A DNA stretch of 64,000 nt from contig NZ_BBIT01000001.1 in assembly GCF_000730625.1 (NCBI RefSeq), forward strand, positions 248,001 through 312,000. The letters are read 5' to 3'. Position numbers and translations under genes: made by a program. This DNA is from Pseudomonas oryzihabitans NBRC 102199 (GTDB lineage: Bacteria; Pseudomonadota; Gammaproteobacteria; Pseudomonadales; Pseudomonadaceae). The first letter of the stretch is position 1. Every line of letters begins with the position of its first letter. This document shows positions 25,639-34,515 of the stretch, in pieces. A model generated the notes under the pieces. The model was not told where the DNA came from. It saw nothing but the letters and a program-made list of their open reading frames with translations, and did not search any database.

Positions 25639-27600
25639 TCATTGCAAATGTCTGGCAAGATACTTCTCCACCTCGTCTACAAGCTCTGGCTCTATCAAGT
25701 CTTGCGCAATCCGCCGCTTGTCTTGAAGCATCTGCCACAGCTGCAGATCAATGCTGTTCTCGACCAGCGGGATCTTCACCACCACCAGGCGCCGCTGTCC
25801 ATTACGGTAGGCACGGTCCTCGGCCTGGTCCTGCAGCCCCGGCGTCCAGGGCAGGCCCAGGAAAAACACGTAGTTGGCAGCGGTCAGGTTGTTGCCGGTG
25901 CCAGCGGCTGACGTCGTGCCAATAAAGACCCGGCAATCGGCGTCCTGCTGGAAGCGATCGATTACCTTCTGCCGCTTCGTGAGGCTGTCAGTGCCAACCA
26001 GGGTGACGCATCCCAGGCCTGCCGCCTCGCACAGCTGCTGCAACGTGGCCACCGTCTCCTTGTACTCACAAAAGAGGATCACCTTGTCCTCGGGATCCAG
26101 CTCGCCCAGCATTTCCATCACCACCGGCACCTTCACGCGCTCCAGTAGCTGGCGAAGCCGACCCAACCGCGCGAACACGGGCTGATCGGCGTTGCGGATG
26201 GCGTTGTACTCGACCTGCTGCGCCTCATCGAGCACGACCGGCACGGTCTGCCGCTGCTTACCCTTGAGATCGGGCAGCACGTCTTTGCGCCGACGCAGCA
26301 TCCAGTCGCCGATCTCGGCGCGTAGCCCCTGGCGAAATTCAGAGCTGCCGGCGAAGCGCTCGCAGAAGTCCTTGAGTGGCAGCTGCCCGATGGGGTGGCC
26401 CGACAGGCGCAGCAGCGTATGGAGCTCCGACTCGCGATTGAGCACCGGTGTCCCGGTCAGCAGGTAGCGATTGGGCACCTTGGCGGCGATGTCGAAGCCG
26501 TTGCGCGTCCAGGCGGCCGTGGGCTCCTTCAACCGGTGGGCCTCGTCGATGATCATCACGGCGAACTGATCGGCGATCGCGACGAAGTCGCCCAGGCGCT
26601 CGTAATTGACGATCACCCACTGGGCGTCAGCCTGATAACGCTGCCGGGCGATTCGCGCGTCCGGATAGACCGCCTGGATCTCCCGCTCCCAATTGATCAC
26701 CAGGCTGGCCAGGACCACCACCAGGATCTGGTGGCCAGTGGACTGGATGCCTGCGGCGATCACCGCTTGGCGACTCTTGCCCAGCCCCATGTCATCGGCC
26801 AGCAGCGCGCTGGTGCGCTGCAGCAGGTGACGGATTCCGGCAGGCTGGTGGGACATCAGCGAATACGGCTTGAGCTCGGCCTCGATGGCCTGCAGCGTCC
26901 AGCTGGTCTTGGCGATGTCAGGCACCGCGGCCAGGTAGACGTCTGCAGCACTGTCCTCTTCTGCAGAGGACGCATTGCGCGCCTGCGGAGGTCCTCCGAT
27001 CGACATCGCTGTGACGTCACGCGCTGCACTGACCGATCCGTCGGACAGTAGCTCCTGGAGCACGTCGAGCATCTCGAACTGCTCCTCGAGCAGTCCAAGC
27101 TCTAGGATCAGGTTGCTGCGTAGGATCTCGGCGGAGGCTGGCACTCGCCAAGCGCGGCTCGTCGAGAGGAAGGCGCCGTGCATACGCTTGGCCACGGCGA
27201 CGCAGCCCGGATGATAGTCGCCGGAGAGCACCACGCCGCCACTGGACAGCGGCGCGATCCGCAGGCGCATTCCCCAGATGAAGAGGTCTCGTCGGGCATC
27301 GGCCTGGGCGTCGGCGATCTTGCGGCTGAAACCCGGCCAGTCCTGGACAAAACGACCGTCGGCCAGCTCACCCAGTTGGTGAAAGAGCACGTCCAGGTCC
27401 AGCAGCCGTCGATGTGGCAGCCGCCAGTATCCAGACAACGGATGTTCGCCGCGGCGAATGAAGGTGCCGCCACGGCCCGTCAGCAGGCGGTTGGCCCCTT
27501 CCAGATAAGGCATCTTGAGGCCAAAATCATAGCCGTCGAACACGGCGCGCTGCAGGAGCTGGGATGTGCCTGAGGTATTGCGAAGGGAGGGCCGCTTCAT
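25639..27600 (-). CDS. SNF2-family DEAD/DEAH helicase
   Basis: This 653-residue SF2 ATPase has motif I ADDMGLGKSRQA (near 268), motif II MIIDEAH (near 348), motif III LLTGTPVLN and motif VI QAEDRAYRNGQRR near the C-terminus. It would move along or remodel double-stranded DNA. It overlaps the PcfJ-like gene by 4 bp and is probably translated with it. A short stop-interrupted piece of a homologue lies outside the ICE at 45,690-45,766, so the gene seems a regular part of this ICE lineage. Confidence 0.9.
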   Translation of the reverse strand: MKRPSLRNTSGTSQLLQRAVFDGYDFGLKMPYLEGANRLLTGRGGTFIRRGEHPLSGYWRLPHRRLLDLDVLFHQLGELADGRFVQDWPGFSRKIADAQADARRDLFIWGMRLRIAPLSSGGVVLSGDYHPGCVAVAKRMHGAFLSTSRAWRVPASAEILRSNLILELGLLEEQFEMLDVLQELLSDGSVSAARDVTAMSIGGPPQARNASSAEEDSAADVYLAAVPDIAKTSWTLQAIEAELKPYSLMSHQPAGIRHLLQRTSALLADDMGLGKSRQAVIAAGIQSTGHQILVVVLASLVINWEREIQAVYPDARIARQRYQADAQWVIVNYERLGDFVAIADQFAVMIIDEAHRLKEPTAAWTRNGFDIAAKVPNRYLLTGTPVLNRESELHTLLRLSGHPIGQLPLKDFCERFAGSSEFRQGLRAEIGDWMLRRRKDVLPDLKGKQRQTVPVVLDEAQQVEYNAIRNADQPVFARLGRLRQLLERVKVPVVMEMLGELDPEDKVILFCEYKETVATLQQLCEAAGLGCVTLVGTDSLTKRQKVIDRFQQDADCRVFIGTTSAAGTGNNLTAANYVFFLGLPWTPGLQDQAEDRAYRNGQRRLVVVKIPLVENSIDLQLWQMLQDKRRIAQDLIEPELVDEVEKYLARHLQ

Positions 27601-29534
27601 GCCGTGTGAGCCAGGCCGGCGACAGCGTCAGCAAGGCCCAAACGGTGCGTCAGCCACTCCCACAGGAATCGATGATAGTGCATACGCCAGGCATCCTTGG
27701 CGAATCGACTCATGGTGTGCGAGACATCTGGCCATTCCAGGGTGACCGACAGTCGGCCACGCCGTAGGGCGGTCATGAACCAGTCGAACGCAACCCCTGC
27801 AGGCTCGTCACCTGCGATGGCCCGATTGCGGCGTCCGCGCAGCTGTACCACCTGCAGCTCACCAGGTGAGCGTGTCTGCCGCTGCGCCTGGACGCCCTTG
27901 CCGGGCCGTTCGAGAGGCAAGACCAGTTCCGCCGAGGCTAGGGCGCGGCCTGACTCCCGCACGGAGAACAGGCGGCACGCCCCGGAGTAGGCCTGATAGT
28001 CGTAGTTATCAATGCAGTGACCTAGGGCGAGGTGCTCACTCATCAGGTCAGCAGGACACACCAGCTCCAGGATCTGCAGGCCATTAGGGCAATCGACGGT
28101 GCGCAACTTGCTCAGCAGAGGCGGCCAGGAGGTGTGTGCATCCGTTTCCCGTAGCGGACCCTGGCTGTCGGCAAACTCTCGGGCCCTGGTCATGGCCTCG
28201 TGGAAGTCATGCACCAGGCGGGCGATCTGGGCGTAGGAGCTACGTCCAAGAAAGTCCTCAAGCCCCCTGGCGGCGCGCTGGGCACTCGGTGACTCATCAC
28301 ACACAGCGCTGAGCAGCTCCCTGACATCCGTCAGCGTCCCGCGGATGCCTGGCCATCGGGGGTCATCCCATGCCGTCGGAGTGCCGGCGAGTAGACGCGA
28401 CCAGTCGATGACACTAGCTGCGCTGTGGGGCACGCAGCGGTGCAGCTCATGGATGGCCCGCCAGTCACGGCGGTTTTGAGGTCGGCGATTACCTAGTTGG
28501 GCACCCACCAGCAGCCCCAGCCATCCCAAGCCACGCCCCTCCCGCTTGATGAGGCTGAGGGCGGTGCCGGCGCAGTTGGGGCGGACGCTTCCCAGAAAAC
28601 GGATCGAGGCGGCTGGTGCCCCAAACACCCAGGCGAGCAACGGTGCCAGAGGTAGCCCTGCATCCACCGCAGTTCCAAGAAGAGCCTCCGCAAGGGTCGT
28701 GTCGCTGGGGTGATAACACCGAAGCGATGCCTGCAGCTGGGCTGGTGCATTAGCGAAGTGGCGGCGTCCCACAGGCCAGTCGTCGTCTTCGCACAGCACC
28801 AGTAGCGGCACCAGGATCGGCTGTGACCGCAACGCCTGATGTCGTCGTTCGGGATTACCCCGCGACAGCCAGTTGTAGAGTTCAGCCGAAGGGCAGCTCG
28901 CGGAGCGGATCGCGAACAGGCGCGGTTGGTCGAGCGCCGTGAGAAAGGCTTTGAGCGCCGCGCCGATCTGCGTGAGGTAATAGGCCGAACGGGGGCTGAA
29001 GTAGCGGTTGTGCCTGTGCCCATCAATGTCCCACGCCTTCCCGAAGGCCCCTAGATCGTCGCAGGCCAACTGCCTGGCAACCGACCGCGCGGCGTCGCAG
29101 TACGAAGTCATAAGCGGTTGGAGCGGCCAGGTGATGTGAGGCAGAAGCAGGTATCGAGCCAAGCGCAAAGCCGATTGCTCCGCCGGTTTGCGCTTGGGCA
29201 TGCGGTCGATTGCCTTGACCTTCTTCGTCCGGATGCACACACCATCGTAAAGCTGCACCAAATCCCCCATGCGAAGGATGGTGACAGGGCTTTCGCGGCC
29301 GGGTATCTGAACGCATACACACCAGCAGCGGGAGAACCGCGTAGAGCGAAGGTAATGGTCGATGAACGTGTCGCGCTTAGGGCCGTTGATCTGGAAGTGC
29401 GAGGCCCAGGTATGAGCAACGGCAAGCTGCCGCTCGCTGTACCTGGAGGCCTTGCAGGCACTAGAGAGCTCACTCATCAGCAGGCTCGGAATACAGCCGG
29501 TGGCAATACTCATCCGCCCGGCGCTCATCGTCAT
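27597..29534 (-). CDS. PcfJ-like protein (645 aa)
   Basis: Near residues 495-530 the protein contains LSEHLALGHCIDNY..YSGACRLFSVRESGRALASAEL, the core of PcfJ-like domains first named on the Enterococcus plasmid pCF10. The remaining ~480 N-terminal residues are not recognised. The ATG at 29534 follows a GGGAG site; ATG 29477 is possible. It overlaps both neighbours and appears coupled with the SNF2 helicase and a two-helix membrane protein. The biochemical role of PcfJ domains is not settled. Confidence 0.65.
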   Translation of the reverse strand: MTMSAGRMSIATGCIPSLLMSELSSACKASRYSERQLAVAHTWASHFQINGPKRDTFIDHYLRSTRFSRCWCVCVQIPGRESPVTILRMGDLVQLYDGVCIRTKKVKAIDRMPKRKPAEQSALRLARYLLLPHITWPLQPLMTSYCDAARSVARQLACDDLGAFGKAWDIDGHRHNRYFSPRSAYYLTQIGAALKAFLTALDQPRLFAIRSASCPSAELYNWLSRGNPERRHQALRSQPILVPLLVLCEDDDWPVGRRHFANAPAQLQASLRCYHPSDTTLAEALLGTAVDAGLPLAPLLAWVFGAPAASIRFLGSVRPNCAGTALSLIKREGRGLGWLGLLVGAQLGNRRPQNRRDWRAIHELHRCVPHSAASVIDWSRLLAGTPTAWDDPRWPGIRGTLTDVRELLSAVCDESPSAQRAARGLEDFLGRSSYAQIARLVHDFHEAMTRAREFADSQGPLRETDAHTSWPPLLSKLRTVDCPNGLQILELVCPADLMSEHLALGHCIDNYDYQAYSGACRLFSVRESGRALASAELVLPLERPGKGVQAQRQTRSPGELQVVQLRGRRNRAIAGDEPAGVAFDWFMTALRRGRLSVTLEWPDVSHTMSRFAKDAWRMHYHRFLWEWLTHRLGLADAVAGLAHTA

Positions 29535-30450
29535 CGCGCTCCCGATTATCGTCCCTGGTCACTTCCCACATCACGCTGTGACAGTGTTGATGCTGCTCGC
29601 AGGCCAGTGCCTCGGTGATATGAGCAATATCGTGTCGCACGTACTCAAGGTCGGTGCCTAAGGCCGCTGCTTCAGCCTCGGACGTCTTTCGCCTGATCCA
29701 GGCTTGCATGGCCTTGAGCATGGCAGCGCAGTCCTCGCGCGAGATCGGGTCCGTGCGCTGGCCATCGTTACGCGTCCAGTCGAGATCGATGCCACCGTGC
29801 CGCTGGAACAGGGTGAAGGTGTTGCGCGCAGCGAAGAACTTCAGCACGTCGGGCGAGTACCAGGGATCGTCCTCACGAAAGGGCTTCAACGGCGAGGGTG
29901 AGGGAGGCGAGGCCGGCAAAGGGGCTTTCGAGTGCTGGGGCAGCAGGCGTAGCGGGGTGTAGATCTGATGCCGGCCTGCAAGGCTCAGGCAAAGCGCGTC
30001 GACCTGGAGCTTGCCGGTCACTCGCCAGCCGCGATCCGCCAGGTCATCGAGCCGTTGGATGTCGCTGGTTTCAATCCCCGGGCCATAGTAGGCCTTGAGC
30101 AATCCTTCCGCCGCTTCCCAGCGATCACCATAGGTCAGCCGCTCGTTGATGAAGTCTGCCTGGGACTGAGTGATCTCCCCACCAAGGGCCTCGACGTACC
30201 ACTCGACGGCTTCTTTGCGGCGGCAATGATCTCGATATTCCTCCCGAGCACCAACCAGCAATTCCAATGAGAACTTGGTCGCCCAGAAGGTCAGCATCCA
30301 GCCCCAGCACAATGCCAGCGCACGAAACCCAAAAGAGAGCAGGGATTGGGCCTCGCGAGGGTCGAAGTATTTGTACAACCCGTACGCGGCTGCACCCGCG
30401 ACAGCCAGAACAGTGATGACGGACAACCACAGGAGAGTCCGAATAAACAT
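29470..30450 (-). CDS. Membrane protein with large cytoplasmic domain (326 aa)
   Basis: Two N-terminal hydrophobic helices (LLWLSVITVLAVAGAAAYGLY and FGFRALALCWGWMLTFWATKF) are followed by about 250 soluble residues rich in charge and a His/Cys-containing end (ACEQHQHCHSVMWE). No family is recognised. Its stop overlaps the PcfJ-like gene, suggesting an operon. Confidence 0.65.
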   Translation of the reverse strand: MFIRTLLWLSVITVLAVAGAAAYGLYKYFDPREAQSLLSFGFRALALCWGWMLTFWATKFSLELLVGAREEYRDHCRRKEAVEWYVEALGGEITQSQADFINERLTYGDRWEAAEGLLKAYYGPGIETSDIQRLDDLADRGWRVTGKLQVDALCLSLAGRHQIYTPLRLLPQHSKAPLPASPPSPSPLKPFREDDPWYSPDVLKFFAARNTFTLFQRHGGIDLDWTRNDGQRTDPISREDCAAMLKAMQAWIRRKTSEAEAAALGTDLEYVRHDIAHITEALACEQHQHCHSVMWEVTRDDNRERDDDERRADEYCHRLYSEPADE

Positions 30451-30862
30451 GGTGAAGACCTTCAGAAGTGATCAGGAAGGTCTAGGGTCACGGTAGGCTA
30501 GGGCGATACGGAAGGTGAAACCCTATCCAGCCCTGAACAGGTTGGCCTAGAAGTCAAAGCTCTGTTGCTGGGCCTGGGCATAACCCCGAAGCCAAGAGGT
30601 TCGGAGGCCAGGATTCCGATAGGGGCAGAGGTGGACAGCAGCGTGTGCACGGGCGGCGTCGGCCCCCTCGCGCATTGCTCGGGCGTGCGGCGCATTGCGC
30701 ACGCGGTGGTCCGTCGAGTTAGGACTTTCCTGAGGGGCGACCGGCATGGGTGCTCCACGCTGAACGAGTCAAATTGGATCGAGAGTGTCACGCTGAGGCG
30801 CGACCTTGGGCTACCAACGCGCTCTGGCCAGTGGTCTCTCACCAGCATCAGTGATGGGGTCG
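30451..30862. other. Intergenic region with B/A repeat pair
   Basis: No convincing gene lies here; open frames on both strands lack ribosome-binding sites. It holds one pair of CACGCTG-centred repeats (30755-30770 and 30788-30804) like those at 31.9-32.1 kb. It would be the upstream region of the 29470-30450 gene. Confidence 0.45.
30755..30804 (-). repeat. B/A repeat pair, copy 1
   Basis: On the + strand, CCACGCTGAACGAGTC (type A) is followed 17 nt later by TCACGCTGAGGCGCGAC (type B). The same two forms recur at 31873-31920 and 32041-32087. Confidence 0.5.
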
Positions 30863-31036
30863 CTACCTACCAGTCGTAGCGAAGAACGCAACCACAGTGA
30901 TCACCATGTACCCGAGAATGCTCATGCAGCCGCGAAGCCTCGGGAATCTCGTCTTAACCCCGGCCGGGAGTTTTTCCCTAATCGCCAAAATGACCAGGAA
31001 GACTAGGCAGCCAATCTTGATTTCGTCACTACTCAT
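30863..31036 (-). CDS. Very small membrane protein (57 aa)
   Basis: An ATG at 31036 opens a 57-codon frame (MSSDEIKIGCLVFLVILAIR) with two hydrophobic stretches (GCLVFLVILAI and ILGYMVITVVAFFA) separated by a basic loop, ending in TAG. Its ribosome-binding site is weak. Family unknown. Confidence 0.45.
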   Translation of the reverse strand: MSSDEIKIGCLVFLVILAIREKLPAGVKTRFPRLRGCMSILGYMVITVVAFFATTGR

Positions 31037-31052
31037 ACAATCATGACCTGGG

Positions 31053-31313
31053 CTAGTCCGGTACCCACTCTTTGATCTCGGCCTGTAGTGCGGCGTCTTT
31101 CCTACGCTGAGCCATCTCCTTTTGCTCCCAACTCGCCAGTGCCCCCTGTGCCTCCCACCACTTCCATTTGAGGTCGCTCAGCTTGCGCTCTTCGAGATCA
31201 ATCTCCTGCTTTTTTTGCTCGATCCTCGCCTCGATGGAGAGCATTTCTTCGCGAACGGAACGAACGGCCAAATGGAGGCGATCGAATTCAGAGTGGAGGG
31301 ATTCGTCGTTCAT
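31053..31313 (-). CDS. Small coiled-coil protein (86 aa)
   Basis: From ATG 31313 (MNDESLHSEFDRLHLAVRSV) the protein is almost entirely heptad-like helix (MLSIEARIEQKKQEIDLEERKLSDLKWKW). A GTG at 31379 would add 22 residues and has an AGG just upstream, so the start is uncertain. No family recognised. Confidence 0.5.
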   Translation of the reverse strand: MNDESLHSEFDRLHLAVRSVREEMLSIEARIEQKKQEIDLEERKLSDLKWKWWEAQGALASWEQKEMAQRRKDAALQAEIKEWVPD

Positions 31314-31415
31314 AACAGTCAGGTGCTGTCGAATTGAGGGTGCGATTATCGTGGTTTTACCACCTGCCGGCGAAGCCACTCACCTGCCAAATCACCCGGC
31401 TATCAATCAGTGCCG

Positions 31416-31814
31416 CTACCGTGTGATGTAGAGGCGCTCGCATTCTTGCTTCAGGTAGACCAGATAGGCCCGACGTGCATCGCAGGGGCATGTCGATTCG
31501 GCCTGACTCAGCCAGTGCTCTTGTTCGGCTTGATCCATACCGTTCCACCAGTCGATCGCGACCTCTACCTCATGGGTGACGTCTGGAGCTTCATCACCGA
31601 AATAGGCCCCCACCAACTGCTCGCGTCGAGTCATTCGCGACTCGTTCAGGCTCCAGACCAGCTGCCGTACATCGTTTTCGTGCAGACCCAGAAAGTCGTG
31701 GCAGGCATCAATGTAGCCCTGGGCGCGCATGGATACATCTCCGATGGCGCGGAGCCTACGAACCTTAGCTACCTCGTTGATTTTTGCCTGACACAGGCCA
31801 CGGATAGCAACCAT
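31416..31814 (-). CDS. Hypothetical ICE protein (132 aa)
   Basis: A soluble protein beginning MVAIRGLCQAKINEVAKVRR with a mostly helical make-up and a C-terminal YLVYLKQECERLYITR. It has no motif that I recognise. The A/B repeat cluster at 31.87-32.09 kb lies directly upstream and may control it. Confidence 0.6.
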   Translation of the reverse strand: MVAIRGLCQAKINEVAKVRRLRAIGDVSMRAQGYIDACHDFLGLHENDVRQLVWSLNESRMTRREQLVGAYFGDEAPDVTHEVEVAIDWWNGMDQAEQEHWLSQAESTCPCDARRAYLVYLKQECERLYITR

Positions 31815-32104
31815 ATCGCAGCTGGCAATCTGTACGGCGCGTTTGAAACCTAGGAGTTGGCCATGTGCAGTTCCACGCTATTCGAGTGAGTGACACCTGC
31901 GGCTTCACGTTGGGCCGCAGCTCCTGACAACCCCGAGGTTGAGCAGGTGGCAGGGGAGACACGAGGTGCGAGGTAGATCTCCCAGCAGCTTCACGCAGTG
32001 GCGCGACTTTGCCGCCACTACCCGGCCCGGGGCGACAGGCCCACGCTGAGTGAGTCCTGTCTTTCGGCAGCTTCACGCTGGGGCGGCAAATTTTTCGGGG
32101 CCAG
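31815..32104. other. Intergenic region with five A/B repeats
   Basis: The 290-bp gap between ssb and the 132-aa gene holds five CACGCTG-type repeats and three inverted repeats: TGCGGC/GCCGCA (31898-31919), AGTGGCG/CGCCACT and GACAGG/CCTGTC. No gene is seen. Confidence 0.5.
31873..32087 (-). repeat. A/B repeat cluster, five copies
   Basis: Type A copies start at 31873 and 32041 (CCACGCT...GAGT). Type B copies start at 31904, 31990 and 32071 (TTCACGY..GGGCSGC or GGCGCGAC). A and B occur as close pairs, as at 30.8 kb, with one extra B. Confidence 0.5.
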
Positions 32105-32575
32105 CTAGTAGGGGATCTGGTCGTCGAAATCTTCGGACATCGGTGCCGGCGTGGGGGCAGGTGTCCGCGACTGGCCGTTCGCTACCGGCCGCGCCTGCGC
32201 CTGACCCGTACCCTGGCCCATGGTGATGGACTCAATGCGTTGTGGCAGGAACCCGACCCGGTTCGCCTGGACCTTCATCGCGGCTTGCTCGATGCCGTTG
32301 CCATCCTTCCAGTTGTCGAGGACCGCACGGCCTTCGACCAGCACCCGCATACCTTTCTGGTACAGCCGGCTATAGCTTTCCGCGTCCCGGTGCCAGAGCT
32401 CGACGTTGGCCCAGAAACCGCCGCGATCCTCGTAGGAGCCATCCTGCAGGCGAATGCTGTTATCGAAATAGACGTTCAGCCGGAGCAGGTGCCGCGGATC
32501 CTGATTGTCCTTCTGGAACCGCTTGTACTCGGGTGCGGAACCGATGTTGCCTTCCCATACTACTGCTGTGCCCAT
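32105..32575 (-). CDS. ssb: Single-stranded DNA-binding protein
   Basis: The 156-residue protein is an OB-fold SSB (WANVELWHRDAESYSRLYQKGMRVLVEGRAV) with a flexible Gly/Pro/Gln tail. It ends DFDDQIPY, the acidic tip that recruits replication partners (usually DDxIPF). AGGAGG precedes the ATG at 32575. It lies beside DUF3158 and the TIGR03761-type gene, the usual order in this ICE family. Confidence 0.92.
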   Translation of the reverse strand: MGTAVVWEGNIGSAPEYKRFQKDNQDPRHLLRLNVYFDNSIRLQDGSYEDRGGFWANVELWHRDAESYSRLYQKGMRVLVEGRAVLDNWKDGNGIEQAAMKVQANRVGFLPQRIESITMGQGTGQAQARPVANGQSRTPAPTPAPMSEDFDDQIPY

Positions 32576-32576
32576 G

Positions 32577-33152
32577 TCAGGCCTCCTGTTGGGATGCGGC
32601 GTCTTCGCCGCGGGATTGGATGATCTGTTGCAGCTGTTCGGTGTAAACGGCATCGGCCTGGGCCATCTTCTCGGCGCACTCGGCGGCCTGCCGGCTGATG
32701 GCATGGACCAGGCTGATCTGCATATTCAAAGCAATGCGCTGCAGCTCCATGGCGTGCAGGTCCTGGAGCAGTGTTTCGGTGACCAGGTCGTGGCGGCACA
32801 GGTCCGCCCAAAGTCCCACACCCATCTTCCGTGTCCCACTCTGCTGCCAGCGCAGAAAGACTGGACCAGCTGAGGTGTGCTGGTGGGTCATCCGGATCGG
32901 CAAAAGCGTGAAGGGGAAGCGCTGGGCCTGGGCGAGAATCCGCTCTTGGGCCAGGGTGTTCAGGTCGGCTTCAAGGGAACGGCACTGCTCGGCTAATTGG
33001 TCCAGTGCTCCCTTACCTTTAAAGGGTTTTAAAAGCCCTTTGTAGAAGGGAGCGTGTTGCAGGTTCGCGAAGACATCCTGTTGCAGGGGCTGGAAGGCGG
33101 CCTGTTGCAGGTCTGCGGTTTTCGAACCTTGAGTGGACTGTTGCAGTGCCAT
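32577..33152 (-). CDS. DUF3158-family ICE protein
   Basis: The 191-residue protein (ANLQHAPFYKGLLKPFKGKGALDQLAEQC...) fits DUF3158, found between ssb and the TIGR03761 gene in PAPI-1-like islands. It contains a long helical C-terminus (ALNMQISLVHAISRQAAECAEKMA). Its role is unknown; its place suggests replication or DNA processing. It ends 2 bp before the ssb start. Confidence 0.8.
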   Translation of the reverse strand: MALQQSTQGSKTADLQQAAFQPLQQDVFANLQHAPFYKGLLKPFKGKGALDQLAEQCRSLEADLNTLAQERILAQAQRFPFTLLPIRMTHQHTSAGPVFLRWQQSGTRKMGVGLWADLCRHDLVTETLLQDLHAMELQRIALNMQISLVHAISRQAAECAEKMAQADAVYTEQLQQIIQSRGEDAASQQEA

Positions 33153-33157
33153 GGCGA

Positions 33158-33955
33158 TCAGGCCTCACTCATCTCGGTAGCGGCGCGGGAGCTGGTCATA
33201 ACGCCCAAATGCTCATCCTCGTCGGCGGAGTCGCCATCGAAGTCCTCGTCGCCATTGCTGGAGCTAGCCGGGACATCGCCGGGACGCTGGATCGCCGGTG
33301 CGAACTTGCTACGGCGGGTGCCTTCCAGGACGTCCTTGGGCATTTCCAGGAAGCTGTACATCTGCTGGGCGTTGGTAGCGCGGGCATTGTTGGCGGCGAT
33401 GTCGTCGCGCGACGCCCCGCTGTAGCCCTTGTAGCGCTGGCCGACGCCGTACAGGCGACGAAGCACGGCGGCGCCTTCGTCCAGCCAGGCCTCCTTGGAT
33501 CCGTTGTCGATCAAGCCGATATGAGCGGCCAGGAGGATCCGGCGCACCAACTCGTCATAGCGGGTGAGCAGGTACACGCCCTTAAAGGCCAGCGGCGAGT
33601 TGAGGTAGAGCGGCAGCTTGAGCGGCTGGATCGACAGATTGGTCCCTACATCGAGCTGCTTGGGCAACATGGCCATGACCTGGTCCAGTCGCTCATCTAT
33701 AGCGGTCAGCTGCTGCTCCGACTCCTCGATCTTGTCCTCGATGATGATGAGGAAGAGATCGGAGTAGGGATCGTCCTTAGCGGCGCCGGCGGAGATGCGG
33801 TTGATGATGTTGGAAAAGCCGGACAAGCCGATCATGCCGGGCTTGTTGTCGGAGCGCTGCCGGCCGAACCAGAGGCGGGAAGCGTGATGGGTATGCAGGG
33901 TGAGATTAACGCTCGATCTGAGCGAGCCCAGGTTGAGCTGGAAGGTGTCAGCCAT
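33158..33955 (-). CDS. TIGR03761-type integrating conjugative element protein
   Basis: The start at 33955 (MADTFQLNLGSLRSSVNLTL) gives 265 residues, the usual length for this family; core segments include HTHHASRLWFGRQ and KGVYLLTRYDELVRRILLAAH. The frame stays open upstream to an ATG at 34519, through the 39-bp repeat array. That ATG has a GGAGG site and overlaps the previous stop (ATGA), so a 453-residue form with a repeat-rich N-terminus cannot be excluded. The function of the family is unknown. Confidence 0.8.
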   Translation of the reverse strand: MADTFQLNLGSLRSSVNLTLHTHHASRLWFGRQRSDNKPGMIGLSGFSNIINRISAGAAKDDPYSDLFLIIIEDKIEESEQQLTAIDERLDQVMAMLPKQLDVGTNLSIQPLKLPLYLNSPLAFKGVYLLTRYDELVRRILLAAHIGLIDNGSKEAWLDEGAAVLRRLYGVGQRYKGYSGASRDDIAANNARATNAQQMYSFLEMPKDVLEGTRRSKFAPAIQRPGDVPASSSNGDEDFDGDSADEDEHLGVMTSSRAATEMSEA

Positions 33956-34115
33956 GAGAAGGATTCCTTGGGTTGTGAGATGACGCTCGGGCAGGGTGCC
34001 GAGACTGGCGCTGGGGGGCAGCGGAAAACCGTATTTGGGTGCGAGGAGGTTGTTTGCCCACGGCAAAGTCGGGGGCATGCCTGGAACATCACGCTGATTT
34101 GCTGGCGCTTGATAA

Positions 34116-34466
34116 GTGATTCCAGTGGAATCACCCTTGGCATTGATCAGAGAAGTGAAGCCCGGGGCATCACCCTGGGTGGCTGTCGCCGAAGTGATGC
34201 CCCGGGCATCACCCTGTGTAGATGTCGCCGAAGTGATGCCCGGGGCATCACCCTGGGTGGCTGTCACCGAAGTGATGCCCGGGGCATCACCCTGGTTGGC
34301 TGTCGCCGAACTGATGCCCGGGGCATCACCCTGCTTGGCTGTCGCTGAAGTGATGCCCGGGGCATCACCCTGTGTAGATGTCGCCGAAGTGATGCCCAGG
34401 GCATCACCCTGTTTGGCTGTCGCTGAAGTGATGCCCGGGGCATCACCCTGCGTAGCCGTCACTGGA
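34116..34466. repeat. Nine-unit 39-bp tandem array of 19-bp palindromes
   Basis: Units start at 34116, 34155, 34194, 34233, 34272, 34311, 34350, 34389 and 34428, exactly 39 bp apart. Each begins with a dyad whose consensus is GTGATGCCCGGGGCATCAC (8-bp arms, 3-bp centre), followed by a 20-bp linker (CCTG.....G.TGTCGCCGAA). The first unit differs at two positions that remain complementary (GTGATTCC/GGAATCAC). The array lies between two replication-type ICE genes. It could be an iteron array, a centromere or an operator cluster. Confidence 0.85.
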
Positions 34467-34515
34467 TTGCGGTATTGGATATGGTTTTCAGCTGCGGCCG
34501 CTTGGAGATGACAAA

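Noticed and set aside
34116-34466. CRISPR-like array (palindromic repeat every 39 bp)
   Set aside because: The 20-bp 'spacers' are near-identical to each other, so nothing is stored, and no cas genes are present.
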